Shown in pieces: positions 35,076 to 41,954 of a stretch of DNA of 46,009 nucleotides. The notes under the pieces are model-generated. The model saw only the letters and a list, made by a program, of their open reading frames with translations, was not told where the DNA came from and did no database searches. The DNA is from Methylobacter sp. BlB1 (lineage in GTDB: Bacteria > Pseudomonadota > Gammaproteobacteria > Methylococcales > Methylomonadaceae), in the NCBI RefSeq assembly GCF_015476545.1, contig NZ_JADMKV010000034.1, positions 1 through 46,009 on the forward strand. The letters are read 5' to 3'. Position numbers and translations under genes: made by a program. Every line of letters starts with the position of its first letter. Position 1 is the first letter of the stretch.

Positions 35076-35155
35076 CTGTGGGGGCGACTTCAGCCGCCCA
35101 GATCAAAAGGCGACTGCCAACAGTAGGCGCTTTAGGCAAAGTCGCCCCCACACAG
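35076..35155 (-). repeat. 80-bp palindromic element, copy B
   Basis: Second copy of the element at 9186-9268, with the same outer arms (CTGTGGGGGCGACTTC and complement) and the same core GGCGACTGCCAACAGTAGGCGCT-like order. It lies between the PilO-like gene (ends 35186) and the ATPase gene, within what otherwise looks like one operon. Confidence 0.8.
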
Positions 35156-35185
35156 GCGTTTATAAAAAACATATGCCCAATACGC

Positions 35186-35884
35186 TTACAGCCACAATTT
35201 CAACAGCCACTCCTGTTTTCCGTCGCCCTTGCCGTAGGCTTTCATCGTCAGCGATACCGGCAGCGCTTTAATGTCGCTGTCGGCCAATGTCGCCAGAGCC
35301 CGGTAGGTATCCAGATAGGTGCCGGCGAAACGGATATTTCTGATATTGATGGCAGCCGCTTTAGGGTTTTTCTCGTCAGGCTTTTTATCCTTGGGCGCTT
35401 TAGCTTTAGGATCTTTGGCTTTGGGATCGGCGGTTTCCTCCGGCGTTAAAAGATCCTTGAGCCAGTTCCGCGTGCTTTGAAGCGATTTAGGCAGATTTTT
35501 GTCGCTTGATTGGTCATTGGGAAGTTCATCAAGTATCTGCAAACGGTTGTCATCGAAGATAACGGTAATGCGGTCTATGGCGTCATTGGTCGAGCGTTCG
35601 GGCGATAAAAAACCGCTTTTGGCCGCCAGTGCCGCATGCAGGGTTTTGGATTCCTGTTCAAGCTTGGCGATCTCTTCCTCCAGCCGTCTTTTTTCCTGTT
35701 CCATGCCGGGCATCGCATCCGCGTTGATGCCTTTGCTGAACATTTCCATGTACTGTTGCTCGGCTTTTTTGGACTTTTCCGTGACAAAGCCGCTGATAAT
35801 CGCAAAATAAACCACCAGCACGCCCAGCGCCGGCAGGATGCGTTTTAGCAATTGCTCTCGTTGTTGTTCAGGTGTCATAGTCAT
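35186..35884 (-). CDS. PilO/MshJ-like inner-membrane protein
   Basis: 232 residues. One membrane helix at about 15-35 (RILPALGVLVVYFAIISGFV) is preceded by a short cytoplasmic tail and followed by a coiled coil (MEQEKRRLEEEIAKLEQESKTLHAAL). The periplasmic part resembles the ferredoxin-like domain of PilO/MshJ (NIRNIRFAGTYLDTYRALATLADSDIKALPVSLTM). A low-complexity Lys/Pro/Asp insertion (DPKAKDPKAKAPKDKKPDEK, about 150-170) divides the domain. PilO pairs with PilN to align the assembly platform. It begins 15 bp after the GspL/MshI-like gene. Only one pair of possible starts (MTMT) exists; ribosome sites are weak. Confidence 0.78.
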   Translation of the reverse strand: MTMTPEQQREQLLKRILPALGVLVVYFAIISGFVTEKSKKAEQQYMEMFSKGINADAMPGMEQEKRRLEEEIAKLEQESKTLHAALAAKSGFLSPERSTNDAIDRITVIFDDNRLQILDELPNDQSSDKNLPKSLQSTRNWLKDLLTPEETADPKAKDPKAKAPKDKKPDEKNPKAAAINIRNIRFAGTYLDTYRALATLADSDIKALPVSLTMKAYGKGDGKQEWLLKLWL

Positions 35885-35899
35885 TCAGGCGCTGATCCG

Positions 35900-37288
35900 T
35901 TATTGTTTTTCCGGCTCATGATGAAACCCGTCGATGCCTTTATCGCGCAGGGCGATTTCAAATTCCCAGGGGCCGCCGTCTTCAAGCAGGTTCATGTTCT
36001 TTTTGGTCGGCGCCAGGATTTCCCAGCCCAGATCCGCCAGTTTCAGCTCCAGATAACCGGCCAGCTTGTTGGTCGAGACGGCGTCCAGACTGACGCCGCG
36101 GATTTTTATGTCATCGTTTTCGGCGACAACTTCCTCCAGCACCAGATTCTCGGGGCGGCCCGAGGCAACGGCGGCCAACAATCGCGAGGGGCGGTGCTGC
36201 AGCGCCTTGATCATTTGCGGCAACGTGTCCGAGTCGCCTTTGAGCTTGTCGAGCTTTGCTTTCAGCTTGTCGCGCTTTTCGCGATCGCCGGCTGAAGATT
36301 TGCGCAAGGCGGTCATCGAGGTTTCGACTTTCTTCAGCGCTTCGGCCTCCTGGGTGAAATGCTGGGCCTGATACAGATGCCAGCTCAAATGGCCGGCGCA
36401 GATCAGCACGGCTACGGAGCCGCCGGAAGCCATCAGTAAAAGATCCGTATTGAGCTTGGATTGATAGCGCAGCATCGGGGCCGGGGGCGGCGTTTTTCCG
36501 GCCAGCGAGACGGCCCATAAGGCCAGCCAGTCCGGCAGCCGTTCGGTATTGCCTAAATGCACCGTATAGGCGGTTTCAGGCAATAGTTCGATCATGTCGT
36601 TCAGCAGGGTTTCCGTGTGCGGAACCTCGCCCTGCTCATGCAGCCACTGTTCCAGTTGCGTGTGCCAATGACGGTAGTCAAGAGAGAACAGCTGCATGGA
36701 AAAACTGCTGTCGGGATGGCGCCGCAAGGCGACCAATTGCCTGGACCAGCATTCCAGTCTCAGCCAGTCCTCATGCTCCGGATTGGCCAAAGATTGCGGC
36801 ATGGCAGCGGGATGCAGCAGGCCGCCCAGCTGGCTGCCGGCTTTTTTCAGGGCTTTGTGGACGTCCTCGAAATGCAGCTGGTTGATCTGGCTCACCCAGT
36901 ATGTGCTCATTTCATCCTTGTTGCTGAGCAGGTGATAGGCCAGCTTTGCATCCAGCGCGGACTGGCCGGTCAGGCCTTCCAGCTCGAATTGCAGAGCCTG
37001 CAGCAGCGTGGCTTCGTCAACGCCTTCCACCTGCATGGAGGGAATGGTCAGCAAGGCGATCGGCAGACGCATGTACAACAGCCAGACCTTGCGGCCCAGC
37101 GGTCTGCTGCCGGCGGCGATCTGCGCGACACATTCAGGCAGTTTCGCCGTTGTCGGGCAACTGATGTCTGCCGTGCTCATATCGCCGATCAGCACGCCTG
37201 TCTTGTCGAAATCGACGCGAAAGGTTTTGGCCTCGGTGATGAACAGCAGGCTGTGAGCCGGGCGTTTTTTAAATAGGGGGAGTTTCAT
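35900..37288 (-). CDS. GspL/MshI-like fused PilM-PilN-type protein
   Basis: 462 residues. The N-terminal about 270 residues resemble the actin-like cytoplasmic domain of GspL/MshI (MKLPLFKKRPAHSLLFITEAKTFRVDF, then LLQALQFELEGLTG). A membrane helix is at about 283-305 (LLLMASGGSVAVLICAGHLSWHL), then a coiled coil (ALKKVETSMTALRKSSAGDREKRDKL) and a small periplasmic PilN-like domain (ILAPTKKNMNLLEDGGPWEFEIAL). The actin-like domain lacks an obvious nucleotide site. It links the ATPase to the inner-membrane complex. It is the first of the assembly genes after the large pilin, from which a 450-bp gap with hairpins separates it. Confidence 0.8.
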   Translation of the reverse strand: MKLPLFKKRPAHSLLFITEAKTFRVDFDKTGVLIGDMSTADISCPTTAKLPECVAQIAAGSRPLGRKVWLLYMRLPIALLTIPSMQVEGVDEATLLQALQFELEGLTGQSALDAKLAYHLLSNKDEMSTYWVSQINQLHFEDVHKALKKAGSQLGGLLHPAAMPQSLANPEHEDWLRLECWSRQLVALRRHPDSSFSMQLFSLDYRHWHTQLEQWLHEQGEVPHTETLLNDMIELLPETAYTVHLGNTERLPDWLALWAVSLAGKTPPPAPMLRYQSKLNTDLLLMASGGSVAVLICAGHLSWHLYQAQHFTQEAEALKKVETSMTALRKSSAGDREKRDKLKAKLDKLKGDSDTLPQMIKALQHRPSRLLAAVASGRPENLVLEEVVAENDDIKIRGVSLDAVSTNKLAGYLELKLADLGWEILAPTKKNMNLLEDGGPWEFEIALRDKGIDGFHHEPEKQ

Positions 37289-37738
37289 GGTTTAACTACA
37301 AATAAAACCTTAGGTTCGTTACAGCGTTAAAGAGGCGCAGCCAGCGGCCGAGCGTCTTAATGCCCATACCGCTGCATTCTTCTGAAAAACGCAGGGGTAT
37401 GAGGTGGGTGAGGAGGCGTCCATGGCCTCTTCATCCGTCATCCGTGATAAACATCTCCTTGGGTATATCTTCCGTCATCCCTTGCGGAAAACCGCCGGGC
37501 GTCGGTTATTGGGGTGCCTATAGGCCCGGGGTAGTTGAATTGTTTCTGACTGATAGGATGGCCAATGCTGTTCTGTCCATCCTGTTAAGCCAAGTAGAGT
37601 GGGCACGAGAGGTCTATGTCCACTCTGCTTAGTTTGTGCATTTGCGGCGGATCGCTAACCGTCGATCCGCCTTAGGATTAAGGCCGGGCTGCCGGACAGC
37701 ATGGCAACCCAACCTGCGCTACTTATCCGTTTTATGGA
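37289..37738. other. Intergenic region inside the pilus locus
   Basis: 450 bases between the large pilin and the GspL-like gene. I see no gene; a 90-codon frame on the plus strand has no family or ribosome site. Three hairpins lie within about 140 bp of the pilin end: 37555-37591 (AGGATGG/CCATCCT), 37592-37631 (AAGTAGAGTGG / CCACTCTGCTT) and 37646-37671 (GGCGGATCG/CGATCCGCC, 9 bp perfect). They may protect pilin mRNA and reduce read-through to the assembly genes. Confidence 0.55.
37646..37671 (-). terminator. Possible attenuating hairpin after the pilin gene
   Basis: GGCGGATCG, 8-nt loop, CGATCCGCC, about 70 bases past the pilin stop on the minus strand. No T-run follows, so it is not a classical intrinsic terminator; an RNA-stabilising role is as likely. 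Confidence 0.45.
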
Positions 37739-38659
37739 TTAGTTAGCGGCTCTATTTTGCCAGCCTTGAGCCAGCAGTGTGTTTGCGCCAACCAGAGTTG
37801 TTGATTCAGTGTCTGGTACGTTAGCTACGACGCCCAAAAACTTCGCTGTCTCGGTAGTACCGGAGCAAGGCATGCCCATGGTTCCATTGCCAGAGTTAGC
37901 TTTATCCACTTGCAGGATAGCAATGAAGTGCGCATAAGCCTCTGCGGGTCCAGATTTGGCATCTTTAGGGAAGAACACAGGCGCGGCCGCCATCGTAGAT
38001 TGAATCATTTCATTGTTATCGCCGATACCAACGCCAACGTAGTCATAACAACCGGAGTCATAGACCATTGGGTCGCGGCCTAATGCTTTCGCTAGATGCT
38101 CTTCAATAGTGGCGGCACCCGCTGCTGCAACTAAGGCATATCCCGTAGTACCGTCATAACCAGCTGTACCTCCCATCGGTACTGTAGCTGGTCCAGTAGG
38201 ATCATTGAGGTAAATCATGGCTGTGCTGGTGCCAAACGTTTTATTTGCGATAGCAGGATCATTTGCCACCGCCATGCTGATTCCGGAAGCCGCCAGCGAT
38301 TGTGCTTGAATAGAGTCAGCCGCAATGGTAGTTGCCGTGAACGTGGTAGGATTCGCCAAGCCGCAATAAATGCCCCATTGAGTTTGAGCACCGGTGCAAG
38401 ACCCTGTTCCCGCATCAGCTGTAGCATTGGTTAATGTGTCCACATGTGGCGGTAGTCTGCCTTTTTCAGTTAAATAACGCGACATTGCGTTATTTAACTG
38501 CGTAATGTTATTGGAGTTGGTGCTGTCATGAGTGGTCTGCGTAAAGCTGCCGACATAGGGCACCAGCAAGCCTGCCAAACCGATCAGAATCAACAATACC
38601 ACCGTCAATTCGATTAAAGTCATACCCGCCTGGCGAGTCATATTGTTATAATGCTTCAT
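37739..38659 (-). CDS. Large type IV pilin-like protein (probable major subunit)
   Basis: 306 residues. The leader MKHYNNMTRQAG^MTLIELTVVLLILIGLAG has Gly at -1, Glu at +5 and a hydrophobic helix that ends in LLVPYVGSF, as in the pseudopilin at 25435. The globular part is rich in Ala, Thr and Gly with six cysteines (CTGAQTQWGIYC, GCYDYVG, MPCSG), almost no basic residues and no family beyond the pilin N-terminus. It is much larger than usual major pilins (140-180). It stands first in the locus behind a sigma-54 promoter, has a good ribosome site (GGGAGTAA), and has hairpins downstream, as expected for a highly made subunit. That it is the major subunit is inference. Confidence 0.86.
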   Translation of the reverse strand: MKHYNNMTRQAGMTLIELTVVLLILIGLAGLLVPYVGSFTQTTHDSTNSNNITQLNNAMSRYLTEKGRLPPHVDTLTNATADAGTGSCTGAQTQWGIYCGLANPTTFTATTIAADSIQAQSLAASGISMAVANDPAIANKTFGTSTAMIYLNDPTGPATVPMGGTAGYDGTTGYALVAAAGAATIEEHLAKALGRDPMVYDSGCYDYVGVGIGDNNEMIQSTMAAAPVFFPKDAKSGPAEAYAHFIAILQVDKANSGNGTMGMPCSGTTETAKFLGVVANVPDTESTTLVGANTLLAQGWQNRAAN

Positions 38660-38720
38660 GAAGGGTTACTCCCTATTTTTATTAGTTAATGATTAAGTTT
38701 AAGTTGCCATTAACAAAGTT

Positions 38721-38753
38721 GTTGGCGGCAGAGCTCGACCCTCTGCCGCCAAC
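38721..38753 (-). promoter_or_regulatory. Hairpin in the pilin mRNA leader
   Basis: GTTGGCGGCAGAG (38721-38733) and its exact complement CTCTGCCGCCAAC (38741-38753), loop 7 nt, lie in the leader between the sigma-54 promoter and pilin start. A second short G/C hairpin (GGGGG/CCCCC) stands just before it at about 38755-38772. It may stabilise the mRNA or gate translation. Confidence 0.55.
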
Positions 38754-38854
38754 CGGGGGTAACCTTTCCCCCACCCTCCTAAAATACCTTTAGTTCGCCA
38801 TCCCGGCTCTGCCCATCCTGGAACGAATTAACTCGCATGGTCACAATGTATAAA

Positions 38855-38869
38855 GCAATAGCTGTGCCA
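38855..38869 (-). promoter_or_regulatory. Sigma-54 (RpoN) promoter of the pilin gene
   Basis: On the minus strand TGGCAC, 5 bp (AGCTA), TTGC: a perfect -24/-12 element. Transcription would start near 38843, about 185 nt before the pilin ATG. RpoN control is well known for pilin genes (PilS-PilR). An enhancer-binding protein site would be expected 80-200 bp further upstream, where the 38954-39117 repeats lie. Confidence 0.8.
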
Positions 38870-38953
38870 GAGTTATAAGTTATTGATTTCAGCAAAAATA
38901 ATATTTTTAATTGAAGGCTATTTTAAAAAAACCTTAAATGGTATTTTAAAAAC

Positions 38954-38969
38954 TGTGTGAAATGCCGCA
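38954..38969 (-). repeat. 16-bp repeat, copy 1
   Basis: TGTGTGAAATGCCGCA. The same 16 bases recur at 38974-38989 and 39088-39103. The three lie 85-250 bp upstream of the sigma-54 promoter, in the usual position for activator sites. Confidence 0.65.
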
Positions 38970-38973
38970 CTAC

Positions 38974-39003
38974 TGTGTGAAATGCCGCATTTTTTGTAAG
39001 TTA
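38974..39003 (-). repeat. 30-bp direct repeat, copy 2
   Basis: Thirty identical bases shared with 39088-39117; the first 16 also match copy 1 at 38954-38969. Begins TGTGTGAAATGCCGCA, then a T-run and GTAAGTTA. Confidence 0.75.
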
Positions 39004-39087
39004 TATGTAAGCCTAACCTAGATAGATTTGTAAGTAACTGTTTACAAAAGAGCATTATTTTTTGCTTGAAACATACCTTAAAAAAAT

Positions 39088-39117
39088 TGTGTGAAATGCC
39101 GCATTTTTTGTAAGTTA
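39088..39117 (-). repeat. 30-bp direct repeat, copy 3
   Basis: Exact copy of 38974-39003, 114 bp away. It is the farthest of the three copies from the pilin promoter. Confidence 0.75.
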
Positions 39118-39189
39118 GGGTGGCGCATGAGCTAATTCGCTACTATTAAAGCCGATACCCTCAAAATGTCCGGGCTATGCGCGGTTAGT

Positions 39190-39270
39190 GCGGTAGGCTG
39201 GGGTGGGGCTTTATCGGAAACCCGGCATAGGCGACTCCGAAATGCTGGGTTTACCAACCCAGCCTACCGC
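39190..39270. repeat. 81-bp nested palindrome
   Basis: Outer arms GCGGTAGGCTGGG (39190-39202) and CCCAGCCTACCGC (39258-39270) are exact complements. Inside, AAACCCGGCAT and ATGCTGGGTTT form a second pair. It is followed by the 15-bp sequence (39287-39301) shared with 12325-12339. A dispersed REP-like element. Confidence 0.75.
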
Positions 39271-39439
39271 TGTCAAAAGCGGCGGTGCTCGGCGCGGCAA
39301 AAACAAGCTAATGCCCGCTATTGACATCCATTTATGACTTCGATCCCGCACTGAAATTGATCCGATAGAGGCAAACCGGCCGGGAAAGCGCTATGATAAT
39401 CCAGCACGATTTGTTGAATTTAACCGACAGGACAATTAC

Positions 39440-39835
39440 ATGAACAAAAAAGTCTTACACTGCTTGATACTGCTGGCCTTGACGCCTGTTGTCGCCCATG
39501 CGGAGTACCCTAACATGAGCCAGGAGCAAATGCAGAACATGATGGCGCAGGCCCAGAAAATGCAGGCTTGTTTCAGTCAGGTCGATCCGGCGGCCATGCA
39601 AAAAATGGCTGAGCAGGGACAAGCTTTCCAGGCCGAGATTTCAGCTATGTGTAAAAGCGGCGATCGCGATGGCGCCCAAGAACGGGCCATGGCGTATGCG
39701 AAGGAAATGATGAACGATAAAGCTTTTCAGGTCATGAAAAAATGCGGCGAAGAGATGGCCCAGACCATGCCGCAAATGAATATGGTCAAGGATTACAGCG
39801 ATGCCAAACAAGGCCATGTCTGCGACAACCACTAG
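39440..39835 (+). CDS. Met-rich periplasmic protein of unknown function
   Basis: 131 residues with a signal peptide (MNKKVLHCLILLALTPVVAHA^E). The mature part of about 110 residues contains 16 Met plus four Cys (KMQACFSQ, AMCKSG, KKCGEE, HVCDN), in a helical Gln/Met-rich context such as MSQEQMQNMMAQAQKMQ. Met, Cys and His clusters may bind copper(I), which would be relevant in a methanotroph; this is inference. CAGGACAATTAC provides the ribosome site. The following macro-domain gene is 70 bp away on the same strand. No family recognised. Confidence 0.72.
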   Translation: MNKKVLHCLILLALTPVVAHAEYPNMSQEQMQNMMAQAQKMQACFSQVDPAAMQKMAEQGQAFQAEISAMCKSGDRDGAQERAMAYAKEMMNDKAFQVMKKCGEEMAQTMPQMNMVKDYSDAKQGHVCDNH

Positions 39836-39905
39836 GGCTTAAGGACGGCCTGCCATCCATCGCCTCCTGAAGCTGCACAACAATAAAAAACTGTGAGAGG
39901 GTATT

Positions 39906-40397
39906 ATGATATATCAAGTCGAAGGTGACATTCTGTTGAGCAAGGCCTACGCCATCGCACACGGCGTAGGGCTCAATGATCCGATGGATAAAGGCCTGGC
40001 GCTGGCGCTGCATACCCGGCATCCGGCCATGCGCAGGGATTTCGAGCGCTGGTGCCATCAGCACAATACCAGGCCCGGCGAAGCGTGGCTGTGGGTCGGG
40101 CCCGATAACGCCCACATCGTCAACTTGATCACGCTGGAAAACGTGGATTCTCCCGAGCATCATTTCGGCAAGGCGACGCTCAGCAATCTGAAGCATGCGC
40201 TGGATGCCCTGGTGAAAATCATTGCAAAAGAAAAAATACCCTCGATTGCCTTGCCGCGGCTGGCGACAGGCACGGGCGATCTGGACTGGGATGACGTATG
40301 GCCGCTGATAGAAAACAGCCTGGGCGAACTTGATATTCCGGTGTATGTCTATACGACCTATCATGCCGGTCAGCACGCCCATGAACCGATAATTTAA
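39906..40397 (+). CDS. Macro domain protein (TARG1/ALC1-like)
   Basis: 163 residues, one macro domain of the ADP-ribose-binding superfamily. MIYQVEGDILLSKAYAIAHGVG is the first strand and loop, and ALPRLATGTGDLDWDDVWPLIE is the diagnostic glycine loop, in the form found in TARG1, DarG and related ADP-ribosyl hydrolases. The AHGVGL stretch replaces the usual A-N-x-x-N. It is cytoplasmic. The partner toxin DarT is not adjacent, so a toxin-antitoxin role is not supported; ADP-ribose or ADP-ribosylated substrate binding is likely. GAGAGGGTATT precedes the ATG. Confidence 0.8.
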   Translation: MIYQVEGDILLSKAYAIAHGVGLNDPMDKGLALALHTRHPAMRRDFERWCHQHNTRPGEAWLWVGPDNAHIVNLITLENVDSPEHHFGKATLSNLKHALDALVKIIAKEKIPSIALPRLATGTGDLDWDDVWPLIENSLGELDIPVYVYTTYHAGQHAHEPII

Positions 40398-40454
40398 ACA
40401 GTGCCGGTAACTATTTATCCGCACATCCTTACTACCCTGGAAGAGAAGATCATC

Positions 40455-40844
40455 TTGCCTGAACCTATTCAATTAAAAATTCACCATGTCAGCATTCTTG
40501 TTGCCGATACGGCAAAAGCGCTGGCGTTTTACAGCGGCGTGCTGGGGCTGAAAACCTGCGAGCGCCCCCCGCTGCCGTTTCCGGGCGCCTGGTTGCAGCT
40601 CGGCACGCAGCAGCTTCATCTGATTGAACTGCCCAATCCCGATCAGGGCAGAATAGCGCCTCAACATGGCGGTCTGGATCGGCATACTGCTTTTCTGGTC
40701 AATGACTTCCAGGCCGCCAAGCGTATTCTGGAACAGCAGGGCATTCACTATACGTTGAGCAGATCTGGCCGCCCAGCCCTGTTCTGCCGCGACCCGGACG
40801 GCAATGCCGTGGAGCTGATTCAGGACCCGGATGTCGTGCAGTAG
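40455..40844 (+). CDS. VOC-family (glyoxalase/bleomycin-resistance-like) protein
   Basis: 129 residues from a TTG start at 40455, chosen because GGAAGAGAAG lies just upstream and the VOC fold begins at IQLKIHHVSILVAD; a GTG at 40401 would add 18 residues without a ribosome site. It has the two beta-alpha-beta-beta-beta units: HHVSILVADTAKALAFYSGVLGL and HTAFLVNDFQAAKRILEQQG, ending FCRDPDGNAVELIQD. The metal ligands His, Glu and second-half His/Glu are visible. It is not lactoylglutathione lyase by length; the substrate is unknown. Its TAG stop lies within the palindromic repeat that starts at 40841. Confidence 0.85.
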   Translation: MPEPIQLKIHHVSILVADTAKALAFYSGVLGLKTCERPPLPFPGAWLQLGTQQLHLIELPNPDQGRIAPQHGGLDRHTAFLVNDFQAAKRILEQQGIHYTLSRSGRPALFCRDPDGNAVELIQDPDVVQ

Positions 40845-40910
40845 GGTACGCACCGCGTACCTTTTGAGAGGCTTCAAAAACTGAATAATGGTACGCGATG
40901 CGTACCCTAC
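40841..40910. repeat. Nested palindromic repeat over the VOC stop codon
   Basis: GTAGGGTACGC (40841-40851) and GCGTACCCTAC (40900-40910) are exact complements; inner GCGTACC and GGTACGC (40855-40861, 40890-40896) pair as well. The TAG stop of the VOC gene is part of the repeat. Confidence 0.8.
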
Positions 40911-40935
40911 CGATCCCCATCGGACAGTCCCAAGC

Positions 40936-40960
40936 GGAACGGGGTTTGCAACCCCGTTCC
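40936..40960. repeat. 11-bp perfect hairpin
   Basis: GGAACGGGGTT, loop TGC, AACCCCGTTCC. A different repeat family from its neighbours, placed 25 bp after the 40841-40910 palindrome. Confidence 0.75.
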
Positions 40961-41012
40961 TAACGTTTCCATGATGTCTGGGTTAAGTAGCTGCTCTTGA
41001 TCTGCGTGAAAC

Positions 41013-41065
41013 ATTTCGGACGGGGCAGCATGCCCCATCCGGCTTGAGTGCGAATGAATTCGCAC
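41013..41065. repeat. Palindromic repeats next to the prs stop codon
   Basis: GGGGCA-GCA-TGCCCC (41019-41033) and GTGCGAAT-GA-ATTCGCAC (41048-41065) form two hairpins. The second abuts the prs-like stop: on the minus strand GTAGGTGCGAATTCATTCGC includes the TAG. This GTAGGTGCGAATTCATTCGC motif is a common bacterial repeat. Confidence 0.7.
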
Positions 41066-41941
41066 CTACACAATCGCTTTGACCGCATCGGCCAGCAGGG
41101 CGTCGAGGTTGATGCAGGACGTCGGATGATCGATGCTGTCCGTGCTCCAGATGGCTTTGATGCCGGCTTCGAGAATGTGGGCTTCGGCGTCGCTGCAGAA
41201 CAGCGGGTGTGTGACGGCGACATAAATGTCGCCGGCGCCGGCCGCTTGCAGCAGACGAGCCGCCTTGGTCAGCGTTCTGCCGGTGCTGGCCATGTCGTCT
41301 ACAATCACGACAGGCTTGTTGGCGTAGTCTTTTGCCGGCAAAGTCATTTCAACATGTTTGTCGCCCAGCCGCTCTTTGTGCGCGATCGCATAGTCAAAGC
41401 CGATTTGCTGCGCGATTCTTGCGACCCATTGTTCCGATTCGCTGTCCGGCCCCAGCAGTACGGCGTAATCGAGCTGTCTTGCCAGAAAGCAGCCGATTTC
41501 ATCGGCTGCCGTCAGGCTGATCGCATTTTTGATCGGAATGGCCTGATCCAGTGACGCGATGCGGTGCAGGTGCGGGTCGACGGTCAGTACGTCATCGAAC
41601 AGACCGGCCAGCATTTTACCGATGATGCGCTGGCTGACCGCTACGCCCGGTTGATTGGCGAAATCCTGGCGCATATAGCTTAAGTAAGGCGCAACCAGCG
41701 TCAGGCGTTTGACGCCCAGTTCGCGGGCCGTAGAGGCGCACAGCAGCAGTTCGATCAGTTTGTCGTTGGGCTGGTTGAGGCTGCGGCAGACGATAACGTG
41801 TTCCGGCAATGACGGCGGCAGCTGCACAAAGCTCTCGCTGTCGGGAAAGTGGTGTACCGTGACTTCGGCCAGTTCGGCATTCAGGCGGCTTGCCAGCCGT
41901 TGCGCCTGGCTCAGATAATCGGGGAAGGCAAGTATGATCAT
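41066..41941 (-). CDS. prs: Ribose-phosphate pyrophosphokinase-like protein
   Basis: 291 residues, shorter than bacterial Prs (about 315). It should make PRPP from ribose-5-phosphate and ATP. The PRPP-binding loop VVIVDDMASTGRTL is intact, the catalytic loop has K-E-R (HKERLGDKHVEM), PYLSYMRQDF replaces the usual P-Y-x-x-Y-A-R-Q-D and VDPHLHR supplies the His. Its divergence suggests a second, specialised paralogue rather than the housekeeping enzyme. It starts 13 bp after the thymidine phosphorylase-like gene and is surely in one operon with it, which links it to nucleotide salvage. Its TAG stop lies within a palindromic repeat. Confidence 0.88.
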   Translation of the reverse strand: MIILAFPDYLSQAQRLASRLNAELAEVTVHHFPDSESFVQLPPSLPEHVIVCRSLNQPNDKLIELLLCASTARELGVKRLTLVAPYLSYMRQDFANQPGVAVSQRIIGKMLAGLFDDVLTVDPHLHRIASLDQAIPIKNAISLTAADEIGCFLARQLDYAVLLGPDSESEQWVARIAQQIGFDYAIAHKERLGDKHVEMTLPAKDYANKPVVIVDDMASTGRTLTKAARLLQAAGAGDIYVAVTHPLFCSDAEAHILEAGIKAIWSTDSIDHPTSCINLDALLADAVKAIV

Positions 41942-41954
41942 GGTGGATTCCGGA

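Larger units (their letters stand above)
38660..39439. other. Intergenic region with pilin promoter, UTR and repeats
   Basis: 780 bases without a gene. From right to left it holds a palindromic repeat block (39190-39301), three copies of a 16-bp core repeat (38954-39117), the sigma-54 promoter for the pilin (38855-38869) and a leader of about 180 nt with a strong hairpin. The part between 38870 and 39120 is AT-rich, suitable for activator binding and bending. The 39440 gene's promoter should be near the right end. Confidence 0.6.

Noticed and set aside
37360-37632. 90-codon frame between pilin and GspL-like genes
   Set aside because: No ribosome site, no family resemblance, and it crosses hairpins.
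25435-38659. Complete type II secretion system
   Set aside because: No GspC/GspM/HIJK set, no GspO peptidase; the MshI/J/K/L-like set and long pilins fit an MSHA-like or novel system better.
38954-39117. CRISPR array
   Set aside because: Only three irregularly spaced copies of the repeat, with no cas genes and no uniform spacers.
39906-40397. DarTG-type toxin-antitoxin system
   Set aside because: The macro domain is DarG-like in its glycine loop, but no DarT toxin gene is adjacent and the domain stands alone.
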